This document shows positions 1 through 7,459 of a DNA stretch of 19,486 bases, one piece after another. A model generated the notes under the pieces. That model was not told where the DNA came from. It did no database searches and was given only the letters and a program-made list of their open reading frames with translations. This DNA is from Patescibacteria group bacterium. GTDB taxonomy: Bacteria; Patescibacteriota; Microgenomatia; Levybacterales; UBA12049. Position numbers and translations under genes: made by a program. The stretch covers positions 1 to 19,486 of the forward strand of contig JAMDEE010000004.1 in the NCBI GenBank assembly GCA_023487605.1, given 5' to 3'. Position 1 is the first letter of the stretch. Every line of letters starts with the position of its first letter.

Positions 1-1
1 C

Positions 2-736
2 CGTATAGGAGTTAAGCTGGATGAGCTTCTTATTTCTCAACCGGACACAGGCGAACAGGCTTTAGAAATTGCGGAGAGCTTAATCAGAAGCGGAGGAATT
101 GACGTTTTGGTTATAGATTCGGTTGCGGCTTTAGTACCGAGAGCCGAAATCGAAGGCGAAATGGGGGACGCGATGATCGGCCTTCAGGCAAGGCTGATGT
201 CGCAAGCTTTAAGAAAATTAACGGCAGTAATATCAAAATCAAAAACGGTTGTTATTTTTACAAACCAGCTGAGGCAAAAAATCGGAGTAATGTTCGGAAA
301 TCCCGAGACAACTACCGGGGGTTTGGCTCTTAAATTTTACGCATCGGTCAGGATGGATATCAGGAAAATAGAAACAATTAAAGAGGCGGATAAGGCTATA
401 GGCAGCAGGCACAGGGTAAAAATAGTTAAGAATAAAGTTTCTTCCCCTTTTAGAATTGCCGAATTTGATGTAATGGCAGATACCGGAATTTCCAGAGAAG
501 GCGGAATTATGGATGTCGGGGTAGAAATGGGAATTATCCAAAAATCTGGAGCATTTTTTAGATATGGAGATTTAATGCTCGGGCAAGGAAAGCAGGCGGC
601 GATATTATATTTGAGGGAAAAACCGGATACGGCAAAAAAAATCGTTGACGAAATATTGAAGAAAAATAAAGCCGGAGGTACTCCGGTTGAAGTGGGAGTT
701 GAAAATGAAGAAAAAGAAGAGTCAGACTCCGAATGA
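2..736 (+). CDS. recA: RecA recombinase, 3' part (5' end outside window)
   Basis: DNA strand-exchange ATPase of homologous recombination and SOS induction. The reading frame is already open at base 2 and gives 244 codons, so roughly the first 105 residues, including the Walker A loop, lie upstream of the window. Visible RecA signatures are [11 protein letters not shown], the Walker B strand [18 protein letters not shown], loop L1/L2 segments including [20 protein letters not shown], and [12 protein letters not shown], all nearly collinear with E. coli RecA. The C-terminus is the usual acidic tail (EEKEESDSE). The gene overlaps recX, its known modulator, which fits co-translation. No intein or frameshift is seen in the visible part. 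The identification is certain; only the N-terminus is unseen. Confidence 0.98.
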   Translation, partial: RIGVKLDELLISQPDTGEQALEIAESLIRSGGIDVLVIDSVAALVPRAEIEGEMGDAMIGLQARLMSQALRKLTAVISKSKTVVIFTNQLRQKIGVMFGNPETTTGGLALKFYASVRMDIRKIETIKEADKAIGSRHRVKIVKNKVSSPFRIAEFDVMADTGISREGGIMDVGVEMGIIQKSGAFFRYGDLMLGQGKQAAILYLREKPDTAKKIVDEILKKNKAGGTPVEVGVENEEKEESDSE

Positions 737-1223
737 CGAATTCGAAATAAACCTCAATAGAGCCTTACGTTTTCTTGCTTTTAGGCCGCGAAGCGAAAAG
801 GAAATAAGGCAATATTTGCGAGTCAAAAGTCAAAAGCCCCGACCCGCTTTGCAGGCAAAAACCAAAAATGATGATAAGATAATAAACTTGATAATAAATA
901 AATTAAAAGAGCATAAGTTTTTAAATGACGAAGAATTTGCAAAATGGTGGATAGAGCAAAGAACGGCCGTAAACCCAAAACCGCAAAGAATTATAAAATT
1001 GGAATTGAGGCAAAAGGGGATATCCGACGATATAATTCAGAATTCAGATTTCGGAATCCAAAACGATGAGAAAGTAGCCATAAAGCTTGCTGAAAAAAGA
1101 ATGCAAAAATATAAAAACCTTCCGAGACGAAAAATTCTTGAAAAGCTGGGAAGATACCTGGTTTCAAAGGGCTTTGATTACGATACTATAAAAAGGAGCA
1201 TTGACGCAGTATTGCCCAGATAG
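705..1223 (+). CDS. recX: RecX, regulator of RecA
   Basis: RecX binds RecA filaments and limits their growth. The core follows the three-helix repeat pattern of the family: [19 protein letters not shown], then [21 protein letters not shown], then [13 protein letters not shown] and the final [14 protein letters not shown]. Start choice is uncertain: ATG 705 has GGGAG six bases upstream, but TTG 687 has GGAGG eight bases upstream and would add six residues. Either start overlaps the end of recA, so the pair is probably translationally coupled. Two stretches (around 822-869 and 1034-1061) do not fit the family alignment and are built from 7-base repeats; they look like in-frame insertions at helix boundaries. 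Length is normal for RecX despite them. Confidence 0.93.
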   Translation: MKKKKSQTPNDEFEINLNRALRFLAFRPRSEKEIRQYLRVKSQKPRPALQAKTKNDDKIINLIINKLKEHKFLNDEEFAKWWIEQRTAVNPKPQRIIKLELRQKGISDDIIQNSDFGIQNDEKVAIKLAEKRMQKYKNLPRRKILEKLGRYLVSKGFDYDTIKRSIDAVLPR

Positions 1224-1229
1224 TATAAT
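1201..1229 (+). promoter_or_regulatory. sigma70-type promoter for rny
   Basis: TTGACG (1201-1206), a 17-base spacer and a perfect TATAAT (1224-1229). It lies across the 3' end and stop codon of recX, so rny can be transcribed separately from recA-recX. The expected transcription start is near 1236, giving a leader of about 107 bases. Confidence 0.7.
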
Positions 1230-1240
1230 TAAAGTGACTT

Positions 1241-1333
1241 AGGACACAGGAATAAGTTTTTATGAAAAAGTTAAACGCTTTTCTACAGAAACTCTTAAAA
1301 AGACTTAAAATATAAGCCTTCTTTTAGTGTCCT
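1241..1333 (+). promoter_or_regulatory. rny leader with inverted repeat bracketing a mini-ORF
   Basis: AGGACAC (1241-1247) is the exact inverse complement of GTGTCCT (1327-1333). The first arm lies about five bases from the predicted transcript start; the second ends nine bases before the rny ATG. Between them sits the mini-ORF at 1262-1315. No Shine-Dalgarno precedes the rny start, so leader folding could matter for its translation. A 7-bp stem over a distance of about 80 bases is modest evidence. Confidence 0.35.
1262..1315 (+). CDS. possible 17-residue leader peptide upstream of rny
   Basis: ATG 1262 to TAA 1315 encodes MKKLNAFLQKLLKRLKI, a cationic peptide that would form an amphipathic helix. 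AGGA lies at 1248-1251, ten bases before the ATG. It is in the same frame as rny but separated from it by TAA (1313) and TAG (1325). It could be a leader peptide, a remnant of an ancestral rny N-terminus, or chance. There is no homology evidence. Confidence 0.25.
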   Translation: MKKLNAFLQKLLKRLKI

Positions 1334-1342
1334 CTTTATAAT

Positions 1343-2605
1343 ATGTCAGATCAGGATTTAGTAACACTGGAAAAAAAACTTCTTGAAAGAGAAGAAAAAA
1401 TTGAACGCGAAAAAGCGGCAGCCGATAAAGAGAAATCCGAACTCCTAAAGCTTAAGGAAGAATACAAAGAAAAACTTTCAAAAGTTTCGGGAATGACCTC
1501 GGAGGAGGCAAAAAAACAGCTTTTGAAAGAAACGGAAGATAGGGAAGCCGCAATCGTAGCAAGATTAATTAAAGAAAGGGAAGAAGAAGCAAAGTTAACT
1601 GCGGACAGAAAATCCAGAGAAATACTCGTTGACAGCATGCGCCATGGAGCACTTAATTATATCGCCGAATATACGGTTTCGGAAGTAAAAATACCGGACG
1701 AAGATTTAAAAGGCAGAATTATCGGAAAGGAAGGAAGAAATATCAAGGCTTTTGAGCAGGCCACAGGCGTGGATGTTGATTTGGACGAAGAAGGCGTAAT
1801 CAGGCTTTCGTCGTTTGACCAAGTCAGGCGCGAAATTGCCAGAAGATCGTTAGAAGTTTTAATAAAAGACACTCGTATCCAGCCTTTTAGAATAGAAGAA
1901 ATTGTTAATCAGACAAAAAAAGAAGTCGAAAAAATAATGCTTGAGGAAGGTGAGAAACTTGCCCATGAGGTGGGTGTATTCAATTTGCCTGCTGAACTTT
2001 TAGCCGTATTGGGGAGGTTTAAGTTTAGGACTTCTTACGGGCAGAACTTAATCGTCCATACGCTGGAAGATACCAAAATCGGAATACATATTGCCTCCGA
2101 GATAGGCGCAGATGTTAACATTGTCAGACTGGGATGTTTATTCCACGATATAGGAAAAGTCGTTGAGGGAGACGGAAGCCATGTTAAGCTGGGGGTAGAA
2201 TTATTAAAACGATTCAACATTCCGGAGCCAATTGTAAACTGTGTGGCGGAGCACCACGAAGATAAGCCTTTTTCATCGGTAGAGTCGGTTATAGTTCATA
2301 TTGCAGATTCGATTTCAGGGGCAAGGCCGGGAGCAAGATATGAAGATGTCGAGGAATACGGAAAAAGGTTAAGAGAGATGGAAGAAATAGCAAAGAAATA
2401 TGACGGAGTCGAAGACGCCTACGCTTTTGAAGCAGGCAGAGAGCTTAGGGTCATAATAAATCCGGGTAAACTAGACGATGCCCAAACAACACTGGTTGCC
2501 CAGAAAATTAGAGAAGAAACAAGCAGAACCCTGGCCGTACCGGGAGAAATAAAAGTTACCGCTATCAGAGAATTCCGCGCGGTTTCTTCCGAATCTAACC
2601 TTTAA
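1343..2605 (+). CDS. rny: Ribonuclease Y, lacking the N-terminal membrane anchor
   Basis: Endoribonuclease that initiates mRNA decay. Residues 1-95 form a charged coiled coil (LEKKLLEREEKIEREK and onward). A KH RNA-binding domain follows, with the motif GRIIGKEGRN near 124-133, then the HD metal-dependent phosphohydrolase domain with FHDIGK (H268-D269), the histidine in LIVHTLEDT, AEHHED, and the C-terminal GEIKVTAIREFRAV. B. subtilis RNase Y is about 520 residues and starts with a transmembrane helix; this one is 420 and starts in the coiled coil. An in-frame TAG at 1325-1327 and no start codon between it and ATG 1343 show the anchor is absent from this frame. recA followed by rny is a common bacterial order. 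Confidence 0.95.
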   Translation: MSDQDLVTLEKKLLEREEKIEREKAAADKEKSELLKLKEEYKEKLSKVSGMTSEEAKKQLLKETEDREAAIVARLIKEREEEAKLTADRKSREILVDSMRHGALNYIAEYTVSEVKIPDEDLKGRIIGKEGRNIKAFEQATGVDVDLDEEGVIRLSSFDQVRREIARRSLEVLIKDTRIQPFRIEEIVNQTKKEVEKIMLEEGEKLAHEVGVFNLPAELLAVLGRFKFRTSYGQNLIVHTLEDTKIGIHIASEIGADVNIVRLGCLFHDIGKVVEGDGSHVKLGVELLKRFNIPEPIVNCVAEHHEDKPFSSVESVIVHIADSISGARPGARYEDVEEYGKRLREMEEIAKKYDGVEDAYAFEAGRELRVIINPGKLDDAQTTLVAQKIREETSRTLAVPGEIKVTAIREFRAVSSESNL

Positions 2606-2648
2606 ACGCACTTTGTTGTAAAAATCTTTTTTGACACCTTTTGTTATA

Positions 2649-2677
2649 TTGACAAAATAGTCTTTAGATTGTATTGT
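2649..2677 (+). promoter_or_regulatory. promoter for HU gene
   Basis: TTGACA (2649-2654), 17-base spacer, TATTGT (2672-2677). The start would be near 2684, just before the strong AGGAGGTG at 2691-2698. A second TTGACA at 2631-2636 has only a poor partner. Confidence 0.6.
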
Positions 2678-2705
2678 TAAGCTAATCGAAAGGAGGTGAA
2701 TTACT

Positions 2706-2978
2706 TTGACAAAGAAAGATTTAATAGAATTAGTTGCAAAAAAATCTAATCTTACCAATAAAGCTGCGCGAGAATCAGTTTCCGCATTTTTGAATGGAAT
2801 CAGGGACTCTCTTAAAAGGGGCGAAAAAGTTGTAATTACCGGTTTTGGGACATTTTCTGTCAGAAAAAGAGCATCAAGGCCGGGAAGGAATCCAAAAACA
2901 GGAGAAAAAATTACAATAGCGGCGAGGAAAGCCCCAGGATTTACTCCCGGAAAAACTCTTAAAAAGGCAGTAAGATAA
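2706..2978 (+). CDS. HU/IHF-family DNA-binding protein
   Basis: Small basic nucleoid protein that binds and bends DNA as a dimer. At 90 residues it has the exact family length. The order is the N-terminal helical pair (TKKDLIELVAKKSNLT), the core GEKVVITGFGTFSVRKRASR, and the beta-arm signature RPGRNPKTGEKITI with the intercalating proline region, ending KAPGFTPGKTLKKAV. It starts with TTG; the start is fixed by a perfect AGGAGGTG seven bases upstream. It has its own promoter and is flanked by rny and a permease with no overlap. HU versus IHF subunit cannot be decided from sequence alone, but in bacteria with one copy it is normally HU. Confidence 0.95.
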   Translation: MTKKDLIELVAKKSNLTNKAARESVSAFLNGIRDSLKRGEKVVITGFGTFSVRKRASRPGRNPKTGEKITIAARKAPGFTPGKTLKKAVR

Positions 2979-3018
2979 ATAAGTATTTGGATAAATAAAT
3001 ACAGGAAAAATAATATTT

Positions 3019-3027
3019 TGCTATAAT
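3019..3027 (+). promoter_or_regulatory. extended -10 promoter for the permease gene
   Basis: TGCTATAAT: a TG dinucleotide one base before a perfect TATAAT (3022-3027). No good -35 is seen, as is usual for extended -10 promoters. The expected start near 3034 leaves a leader of only about eight bases before ATG 3042. Confidence 0.5.
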
Positions 3028-3041
3028 ATTCCTGAGGATTT

Positions 3042-4076
3042 ATGACAATACGACTTAGAACAGCTTTCTTTATTGCTTTGGGAGTTATTATTACATGGTT
3101 TTTGTATATAGAAAGAGCAATACTTGCCCCTTTTATTTTGGCTGCAATTTTTGCTTATCTACTTAATCCTGTTGTTAATTTATTTACAAACAAAGTAAAA
3201 TTTCCCCGGACGCTTTCAATACTGATAATCTACGCGCTTATAATGTTTATTGTTATAGCCGGAGGCATAAGTTTATCGAAAAGAGCGGTTGAAGAGTCGT
3301 CCGAAATTGCCCAATATGCCGCGGTTTTAAACAAAGAAGCGAAATTGCAAATAAATAACTTCCCCGACTGGATACGTCCAACGGTCAACGATGCCCTGTA
3401 CTCGCTTGAGCATTATAAAATAATTTCATCTCAGCCAACCCTTTCGTTTTTGCCCAAAGTATTCTCCAGACTTTTGAGCCTGATAGTTTTTCTTTTTTCC
3501 GCATTTTATTTTCTGAAGGAAGGTAAAAATATGCGTGACAAATTTTTGAATTTCATTCCAAACGAATTTAAATTTGATACGGAAATAATTTTACGTAAAA
3601 TAAACAGCACTTTAGGAAGCTATTTAAGAGGTCAAATTTTTTTGGTGTTACTGGTTGCCGCTGTACTTTTTATTGCTCTTTCTATGCTGGGAGTTAGATT
3701 TGCCCTGATTTTAGCAATTTTTTCGGGACTCGCAGAAATCGTGCCTATAATTGGACCGATTGTTGCAGCATCGATTGCCGCAATCGTTGCATTTGTCGGT
3801 GGGACTTCAAATATCGGTTTGTCGCCCTTGTATATGGCAATTGCCGTAGTTGTGGTTTATACGATTGTACGCCAGATACAGGATTATCTTGTTAATCCTT
3901 TGATAATGGGTAAAATAACAAAATTGCATCCACTTATAATTTTATTCGCTGTTTTGGCAGGAGAGCATACCGCCGGAATACTAGGTTTAATTTTGGCCGT
4001 TCCCATTGCCGGAATACTAAAAATTCTCCTGGAGTTTTCTTTGGATAAGATAAATGATAAGACCGCGGAAGAATAA
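3042..4076 (+). CDS. AI-2E/PerM family membrane transporter
   Basis: Multi-pass inner-membrane protein of the AI-2E transporter superfamily, 344 residues, the usual length. Hydrophobic segments lie near 8-24, 27-45, 58-75, a re-entry segment near 143-158, and four or more helices from about 195 to 335. A soluble stretch (about 80-140) lies between, as in the family. Family signatures are the SGLAEIVPIIGPIVAA region, QIQDYLVNPLIMGKITKLHP, and LGLILAVPIAGILK near the C-terminus. Members export or import varied small solutes (AI-2, Na+/H+ antiport in some); the substrate cannot be told here. TGAGGA precedes the ATG by three bases, a weak ribosome site. It converges with rnpB six bases downstream. 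Confidence 0.9.
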   Translation: MTIRLRTAFFIALGVIITWFLYIERAILAPFILAAIFAYLLNPVVNLFTNKVKFPRTLSILIIYALIMFIVIAGGISLSKRAVEESSEIAQYAAVLNKEAKLQINNFPDWIRPTVNDALYSLEHYKIISSQPTLSFLPKVFSRLLSLIVFLFSAFYFLKEGKNMRDKFLNFIPNEFKFDTEIILRKINSTLGSYLRGQIFLVLLVAAVLFIALSMLGVRFALILAIFSGLAEIVPIIGPIVAASIAAIVAFVGGTSNIGLSPLYMAIAVVVVYTIVRQIQDYLVNPLIMGKITKLHPLIILFAVLAGEHTAGILGLILAVPIAGILKILLEFSLDKINDKTAEE

Positions 4077-4081
4077 AAAAT

Positions 4082-4468
4082 GTTCTCTGGAAGATTATAA
4101 GCCAGATTCTGTTTAAATCCTTCGACAAAGCTCAGGATTGTAAGTTGCAATCTATCTCTATTATGATGATTGGTCACGTTAGGTCCGATGTTACTTCGGA
4201 CTGCCCTCAAACCTTGATACTCCCGTAAAGCAGGTAATAACGTATCATTCGGAGGTTGCAGCAGGTAGGATTGCCCGTTTCACTCCCACTCGTCTCTGTT
4301 GCTCTCAGATCTTGTTAATTCAAAATCTGTTCTAAGCTTCGTATGTGGGTAAAAAGCTTAGAAACCAGCTATCGCTAGTTGGAGCTTACGCTCCATCCCC
4401 GGCTTTACACCTGTCTGGACTTTCCTGTCCGATAAAATATCGGACTAGCAACTCATCTTCCAAAGAAC
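4082..4468 (-). ncRNA. rnpB: RNase P RNA, bacterial type A-like
   Basis: Catalytic RNA that trims tRNA 5' ends. On the minus strand the 5' arm of P1 (4468-4455) pairs over 14 positions, one of them G-U, with the 3' arm (4095-4082). Next come a P3-like hairpin GTCCGATA/TATCGGAC, the universal P4 element ACAGGAAAGTCCAGAC near 4410-4430, and at the 3' end the conserved ACAGAATCTGGCTTAT near 4097-4113, which is the CR-V match. Length about 387 is typical. The P1 3' arm is followed by six U residues, so the end may also work as a terminator. This fills the 473-base stretch between the two flanking genes, apart from its promoter and a palindrome. Confidence 0.95.
4116..4139. repeat. REP-like hairpin inside rnpB
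   Basis: AATCCT and AGGATT arms flank a core reading TCGACAAAGCTC on the plus strand. The core CCTTCGACAAAGCTCAGG resembles a short interspersed repeat (CCTTCGACAAGCTCAGG) that recurs in many environmental bacterial genomes; this comparison is from memory. It lies just before the conserved 3' motif of rnpB, where helix P18 is expected. Confidence 0.5.
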
Positions 4469-4474
4469 GGCTTT

Positions 4475-4502
4475 ATTTTATCAAAAACAAGGCAAAAAGC
4501 AA
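4475..4502 (-). promoter_or_regulatory. rnpB promoter
   Basis: On the minus strand TTGCTT (4502-4497), a 16-base spacer ending in TGA, then TAAAAT (4480-4475), an extended -10. The predicted start is near 4468, exactly where the P1 helix begins, which supports both calls. Confidence 0.65.
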
Positions 4503-4543
4503 ACTTTTTCTGTTAATTTGAGGCTAATTTTGAGTTTGGCAGA

Positions 4544-4560
4544 GCCGAGTCAGGCTCGGC
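4544..4560. repeat. GC-rich palindrome over the uvrD stop codon
   Basis: GCCGAG-TCAGG-CTCGGC: a 6-bp stem with a five-base loop, far richer in GC than its surroundings. On the minus strand it encodes the last two residues of the helicase and its TGA (4552-4550). No T-run follows, so it is not a standard terminator; it may be a REP-like unit or an RNA 3'-end stabiliser. Confidence 0.45.
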
Positions 4561-7441
4561 AGAGTATTTTATATTCGCAATTTTGGCATAAAATATTCCC
4601 GCTGCATTTAAAGTCACTATTTTCAATCTCCTTAATTTTTGCGATTAAATCCCCTTCTAATTTATCCAATTCTTCTTTTTTAAATTCCATAGATGTTTTT
4701 GTGTTTCCTTCCAGGAAGTGAAGAGTCAGCTTTATATCCTTAGGGTTTTTATTCAGAATGCCGTCTTTTACCCGTGTTGCTGCAAGTGCATATATTTCCA
4801 GTTGAAGTCTGTGAGCCTTATCTGCTTTCGGATTATCCTCCCCTGTTTTGTAGTCGATAATCTCTATCCCTTTTCCGTTTTTATCAACCCTGTCAATTTT
4901 TCCGGATACTTTTACACCGTTTTTTAATATAAACGAAAAAGGAAGCTCTATTCCCAAAGGTTTAACCGGAGGTTTACACTCCGTCTTGTAAAACTTATCA
5001 AGAATACTGTTTGCCTGCAAAAAACGCTCTTTTTCATATTTTTTATTGCCGTACCCGTCACTAATCCATTCGTTTTTAAGTATCTTCTTCATATCGGAAA
5101 GGGATGGGTTAACTCCTTCCAGTACTTGTTTATAAAAATTATAAAGAGTGTTGTGCATAGAAATCCCAAAACTTTGGACCGGAGATATGGGGGTGGGAAT
5201 ATTCAGAATAACCTTGGCTTTGTAATGAAGAGGGCAGATGTCGAACATTTGCAGATTGGAATAAGTTATATAGTTAATTTTAAATGGAGGAGTTTTTTCT
5301 TTGTTTTCATCTATTTCCTTATAATCCGAAAGTACTTGGCTAAGAGATAACTGCCTTACTGTTTTTAATGTTTTCTCCTGTTTTTGCAGCTCTGGTAAAG
5401 CTTCGTAAACAAAAGGAGATATTTTCTTCTCGCGCTTTCCGGTTCCATAAAAATCTGCTGCCGTAAGATAGAGAAGCTCTTTTGCCCGGGTCATACCTAC
5501 GTAAAAAAGTCTTCTTTCTTCTTCCAGGTGAAAATCGGTATCCTTTGGCAGTTTTTCTTTGACAATTTCTCCGGGCAATGGTATTTTTTCCGCTCTGTCC
5601 CGAGAGGGAAAACGGTCGGACACGAGATTGATTAAAAATACCACCTTAAACTCAAGACCCTTAGAGGAGTGGACCGTTAAGATATTTACGGCATTTCTGT
5701 CTTTTAAGTCGATATCCGCTGCGGTTGGACTGTCGCCCATCTGCAGCATTAGCATAAGCCAATCTACCAATAAAAATATATTGCTGTTTGCTCTTTCTGT
5801 TTCGAAAGTTTTTATCCTGTCAAAAAATTTGGCGATATTTTGTGCCTGGCGCTCCTGCTTTATAGAATTAATTTCCCTGAAAGTTGTATAAAGTCCGGAA
5901 TCTATAAGGAAATAATAAAGAATCTGCCCTGCCGATTCTCTTTTGCTCTTTGCCAAATGTTTTTCGGCCATTTTTTTAAAGTTTTGTAATTTTTCTCGGG
6001 TTTCGGGTTTTAAAAAATTTTGATTTGTATTTTCCAGGGCTTCGAAAAGAGAAAGGTTCTTCTTCTTAGCAAAATTTAAAAGATAATTTAATTCGATATA
6101 AGAAATATTAAACACATCCATAGAGAGAACCCTGAAAAGGGAAACAGAATCCGAAAGATTAGTCAGAAATGTCAGATAGGCTATTAAATCTTTTATTTCT
6201 TCTTGCTGGAAAAGATAACCCGGCCCCAAAAATTGGTATGGAATTTTATATCTTTGCAGTGCCGCGGTTACGCTCTGGGCGTGGTTATTTGCCCGTACCA
6301 AAATTGCAATATCTTTATATTTATAGCTTTTTCCCAAGTTCTTTATCGTTTTAGCAATGGTATCGGCTTCGCCTTCGGTTCTTTGTTCGTGAATTAAAAT
6401 TATCTCTTTCTCTATTGCCTGTGAATGACTTTTAAGTTTTTTATTAATCTTTTCAACAACTTCCAGCCGGTTAGGGTTATTATGTTTTATTAGGCGGTAT
6501 GATGCATCCAAAATTGTCTGAGTCGATCTGTAATTATCAACAAGGGTTATAATTTTTGCTTTAGGAAAAGTTTTTTTAAATTGCAAAACGTTGGATACCG
6601 CAGCTCCCCTGAATCTGTAGATTGACTGGTCGTCGTCGGCAACCACGGTAATATTTTTATCGTCTCCTGCAAGAAGCATCGCCAACTCGTTTTGCGCATA
6701 ATTTGTGTCCTGAAATTCGTCGACCAAAATAAATTTAAATTGGTTTTGGTATTTTTTCAAAATATTGCGTCTGGTTCTAAACAAAAGCAGGGTATTTGAG
6801 ATGAGGTCAGAAAAGTCCATAACGGATTCTTTGGTTTTCAATTTTTCATATGCTTTATATGCGTTGGCGAGCTCTAAATATTCCGACGTTTCCATTTTTT
6901 CCTCGGTGTCATTTTGCTTTTTGCTTTTTGATTTTTGATTTTGAGCGAAGCGGACGTATTCACCAGGCGTGATATCCTCGTCTTTTAATCTTGAAAAATG
7001 TGTTAAAAGAGCATCCAGGAATTTAGTGGGGTTTCCTAAGGGCCTGAAAAGCTTTAGCCCTAAATTAAAAATATTCTGCCGCATTAAAAGTACCGATTCA
7101 GACTCGGATATTAATTTAAAATTCGGGTCCAGACCGATTGCATGCGCATCATCGTGCAAAACTCTTTCGCAGAAAGAATGGAAAGTTTGAATCCATAAAT
7201 TTGTATAACCATAAGGAAGGAGAATGTCTACGCGCTCCTGCATTTCAAACGCCGCTTTTTCGGTAAAAGTCAGCGCAAGAACCGCCGAAGGAGAAATGTT
7301 TTTTTCGGTGATGAGATAATTTATCCTTTGTGTTATTACGGTTGTTTTTCCCGTACCGGCGCCTGCGACAATAAGAAGAGGTCCTCTGTTATATTTTATG
7401 GCCTTGATTTGGTTATCGTTTGGGGATTTCTCTATGTTCAT
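4550..7441 (-). CDS. UvrD/PcrA-type superfamily 1 helicase fused to a RecB-like Fe-S nuclease (AddB/AdnA-like)
   Basis: Probable ATP-dependent 3'-5' helicase-nuclease of double-strand-break repair. Helicase motifs: VAGAGTGKTT (K32), DEFQDTN (241-247), ADDDQSIYRFRGA, DNYRSTQTIL, TVHSSKGLEF and RLFYVGMTRAKE. The C-terminal nuclease shows GISMHNTL (RecB-type histidine), GKID (D850), IIDYKTG (D863, K865) and the Q motif RLQLEIYALA. An iron-sulfur cluster is likely: one Cys in FDICPLHYK before the nuclease and CQNCEYKILC (C-x2-C-x5-C) at the end, as in AddB. At 963 residues it is longer than UvrD (about 720) by the nuclease. Residues about 168-177 come from a 7-base repeat insertion. It starts 18 bases after rmuC with no Shine-Dalgarno; an extended -10 lies six bases before ATG. 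Confidence 0.93.
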   Translation of the reverse strand: MNIEKSPNDNQIKAIKYNRGPLLIVAGAGTGKTTVITQRINYLITEKNISPSAVLALTFTEKAAFEMQERVDILLPYGYTNLWIQTFHSFCERVLHDDAHAIGLDPNFKLISESESVLLMRQNIFNLGLKLFRPLGNPTKFLDALLTHFSRLKDEDITPGEYVRFAQNQKSKSKKQNDTEEKMETSEYLELANAYKAYEKLKTKESVMDFSDLISNTLLLFRTRRNILKKYQNQFKFILVDEFQDTNYAQNELAMLLAGDDKNITVVADDDQSIYRFRGAAVSNVLQFKKTFPKAKIITLVDNYRSTQTILDASYRLIKHNNPNRLEVVEKINKKLKSHSQAIEKEIILIHEQRTEGEADTIAKTIKNLGKSYKYKDIAILVRANNHAQSVTAALQRYKIPYQFLGPGYLFQQEEIKDLIAYLTFLTNLSDSVSLFRVLSMDVFNISYIELNYLLNFAKKKNLSLFEALENTNQNFLKPETREKLQNFKKMAEKHLAKSKRESAGQILYYFLIDSGLYTTFREINSIKQERQAQNIAKFFDRIKTFETERANSNIFLLVDWLMLMLQMGDSPTAADIDLKDRNAVNILTVHSSKGLEFKVVFLINLVSDRFPSRDRAEKIPLPGEIVKEKLPKDTDFHLEEERRLFYVGMTRAKELLYLTAADFYGTGKREKKISPFVYEALPELQKQEKTLKTVRQLSLSQVLSDYKEIDENKEKTPPFKINYITYSNLQMFDICPLHYKAKVILNIPTPISPVQSFGISMHNTLYNFYKQVLEGVNPSLSDMKKILKNEWISDGYGNKKYEKERFLQANSILDKFYKTECKPPVKPLGIELPFSFILKNGVKVSGKIDRVDKNGKGIEIIDYKTGEDNPKADKAHRLQLEIYALAATRVKDGILNKNPKDIKLTLHFLEGNTKTSMEFKKEELDKLEGDLIAKIKEIENSDFKCSGNILCQNCEYKILCRA
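6912..6946. repeat. 7-base tandem repeat within the helicase gene
   Basis: Plus-strand units TTTTGCT, TTTTGCT, TTTTGAT, TTTTGAT, then TTTGAGC. They encode the Lys/Gln/Ser-rich run NQKSKSKKQN in a variable helicase loop. Confidence 0.75.
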
Positions 7442-7447
7442 CAGGGT

Positions 7448-7456
7448 ATTGTACCA
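7448..7456 (-). promoter_or_regulatory. possible extended -10 six bases before the helicase ATG
   Basis: On the minus strand TGGTACAAT (7456-7448), then six bases, then ATG (7441). This spacing would place transcription start on the start codon. It lies in the rmuC-helicase gap and shows no clear -35. Confidence 0.3.
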
Positions 7457-7459
7457 CTA

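Noticed and set aside
1337..1342. TATAAT directly before the rny ATG as its promoter
   Set aside because: Transcription would start inside the coding region; the TTGACG-17-TATAAT promoter at 1201-1229 is better.
2979..3005. GTATTT/AAATAC hairpin after the HU gene as a terminator
   Set aside because: Weak stem of A-T pairs and no T-run.
3884..4210. Minus-strand open frames over the permease end and rnpB
   Set aside because: They run through the conserved RNase P RNA 3' domain and the antisense of a clear permease gene; no protein-like motif.
4494..4509. AAAAAG/CTTTTT inverted repeat downstream of the helicase gene as a terminator
   Set aside because: Only A-T rich pairs and it overlaps the rnpB -35; too weak to call.
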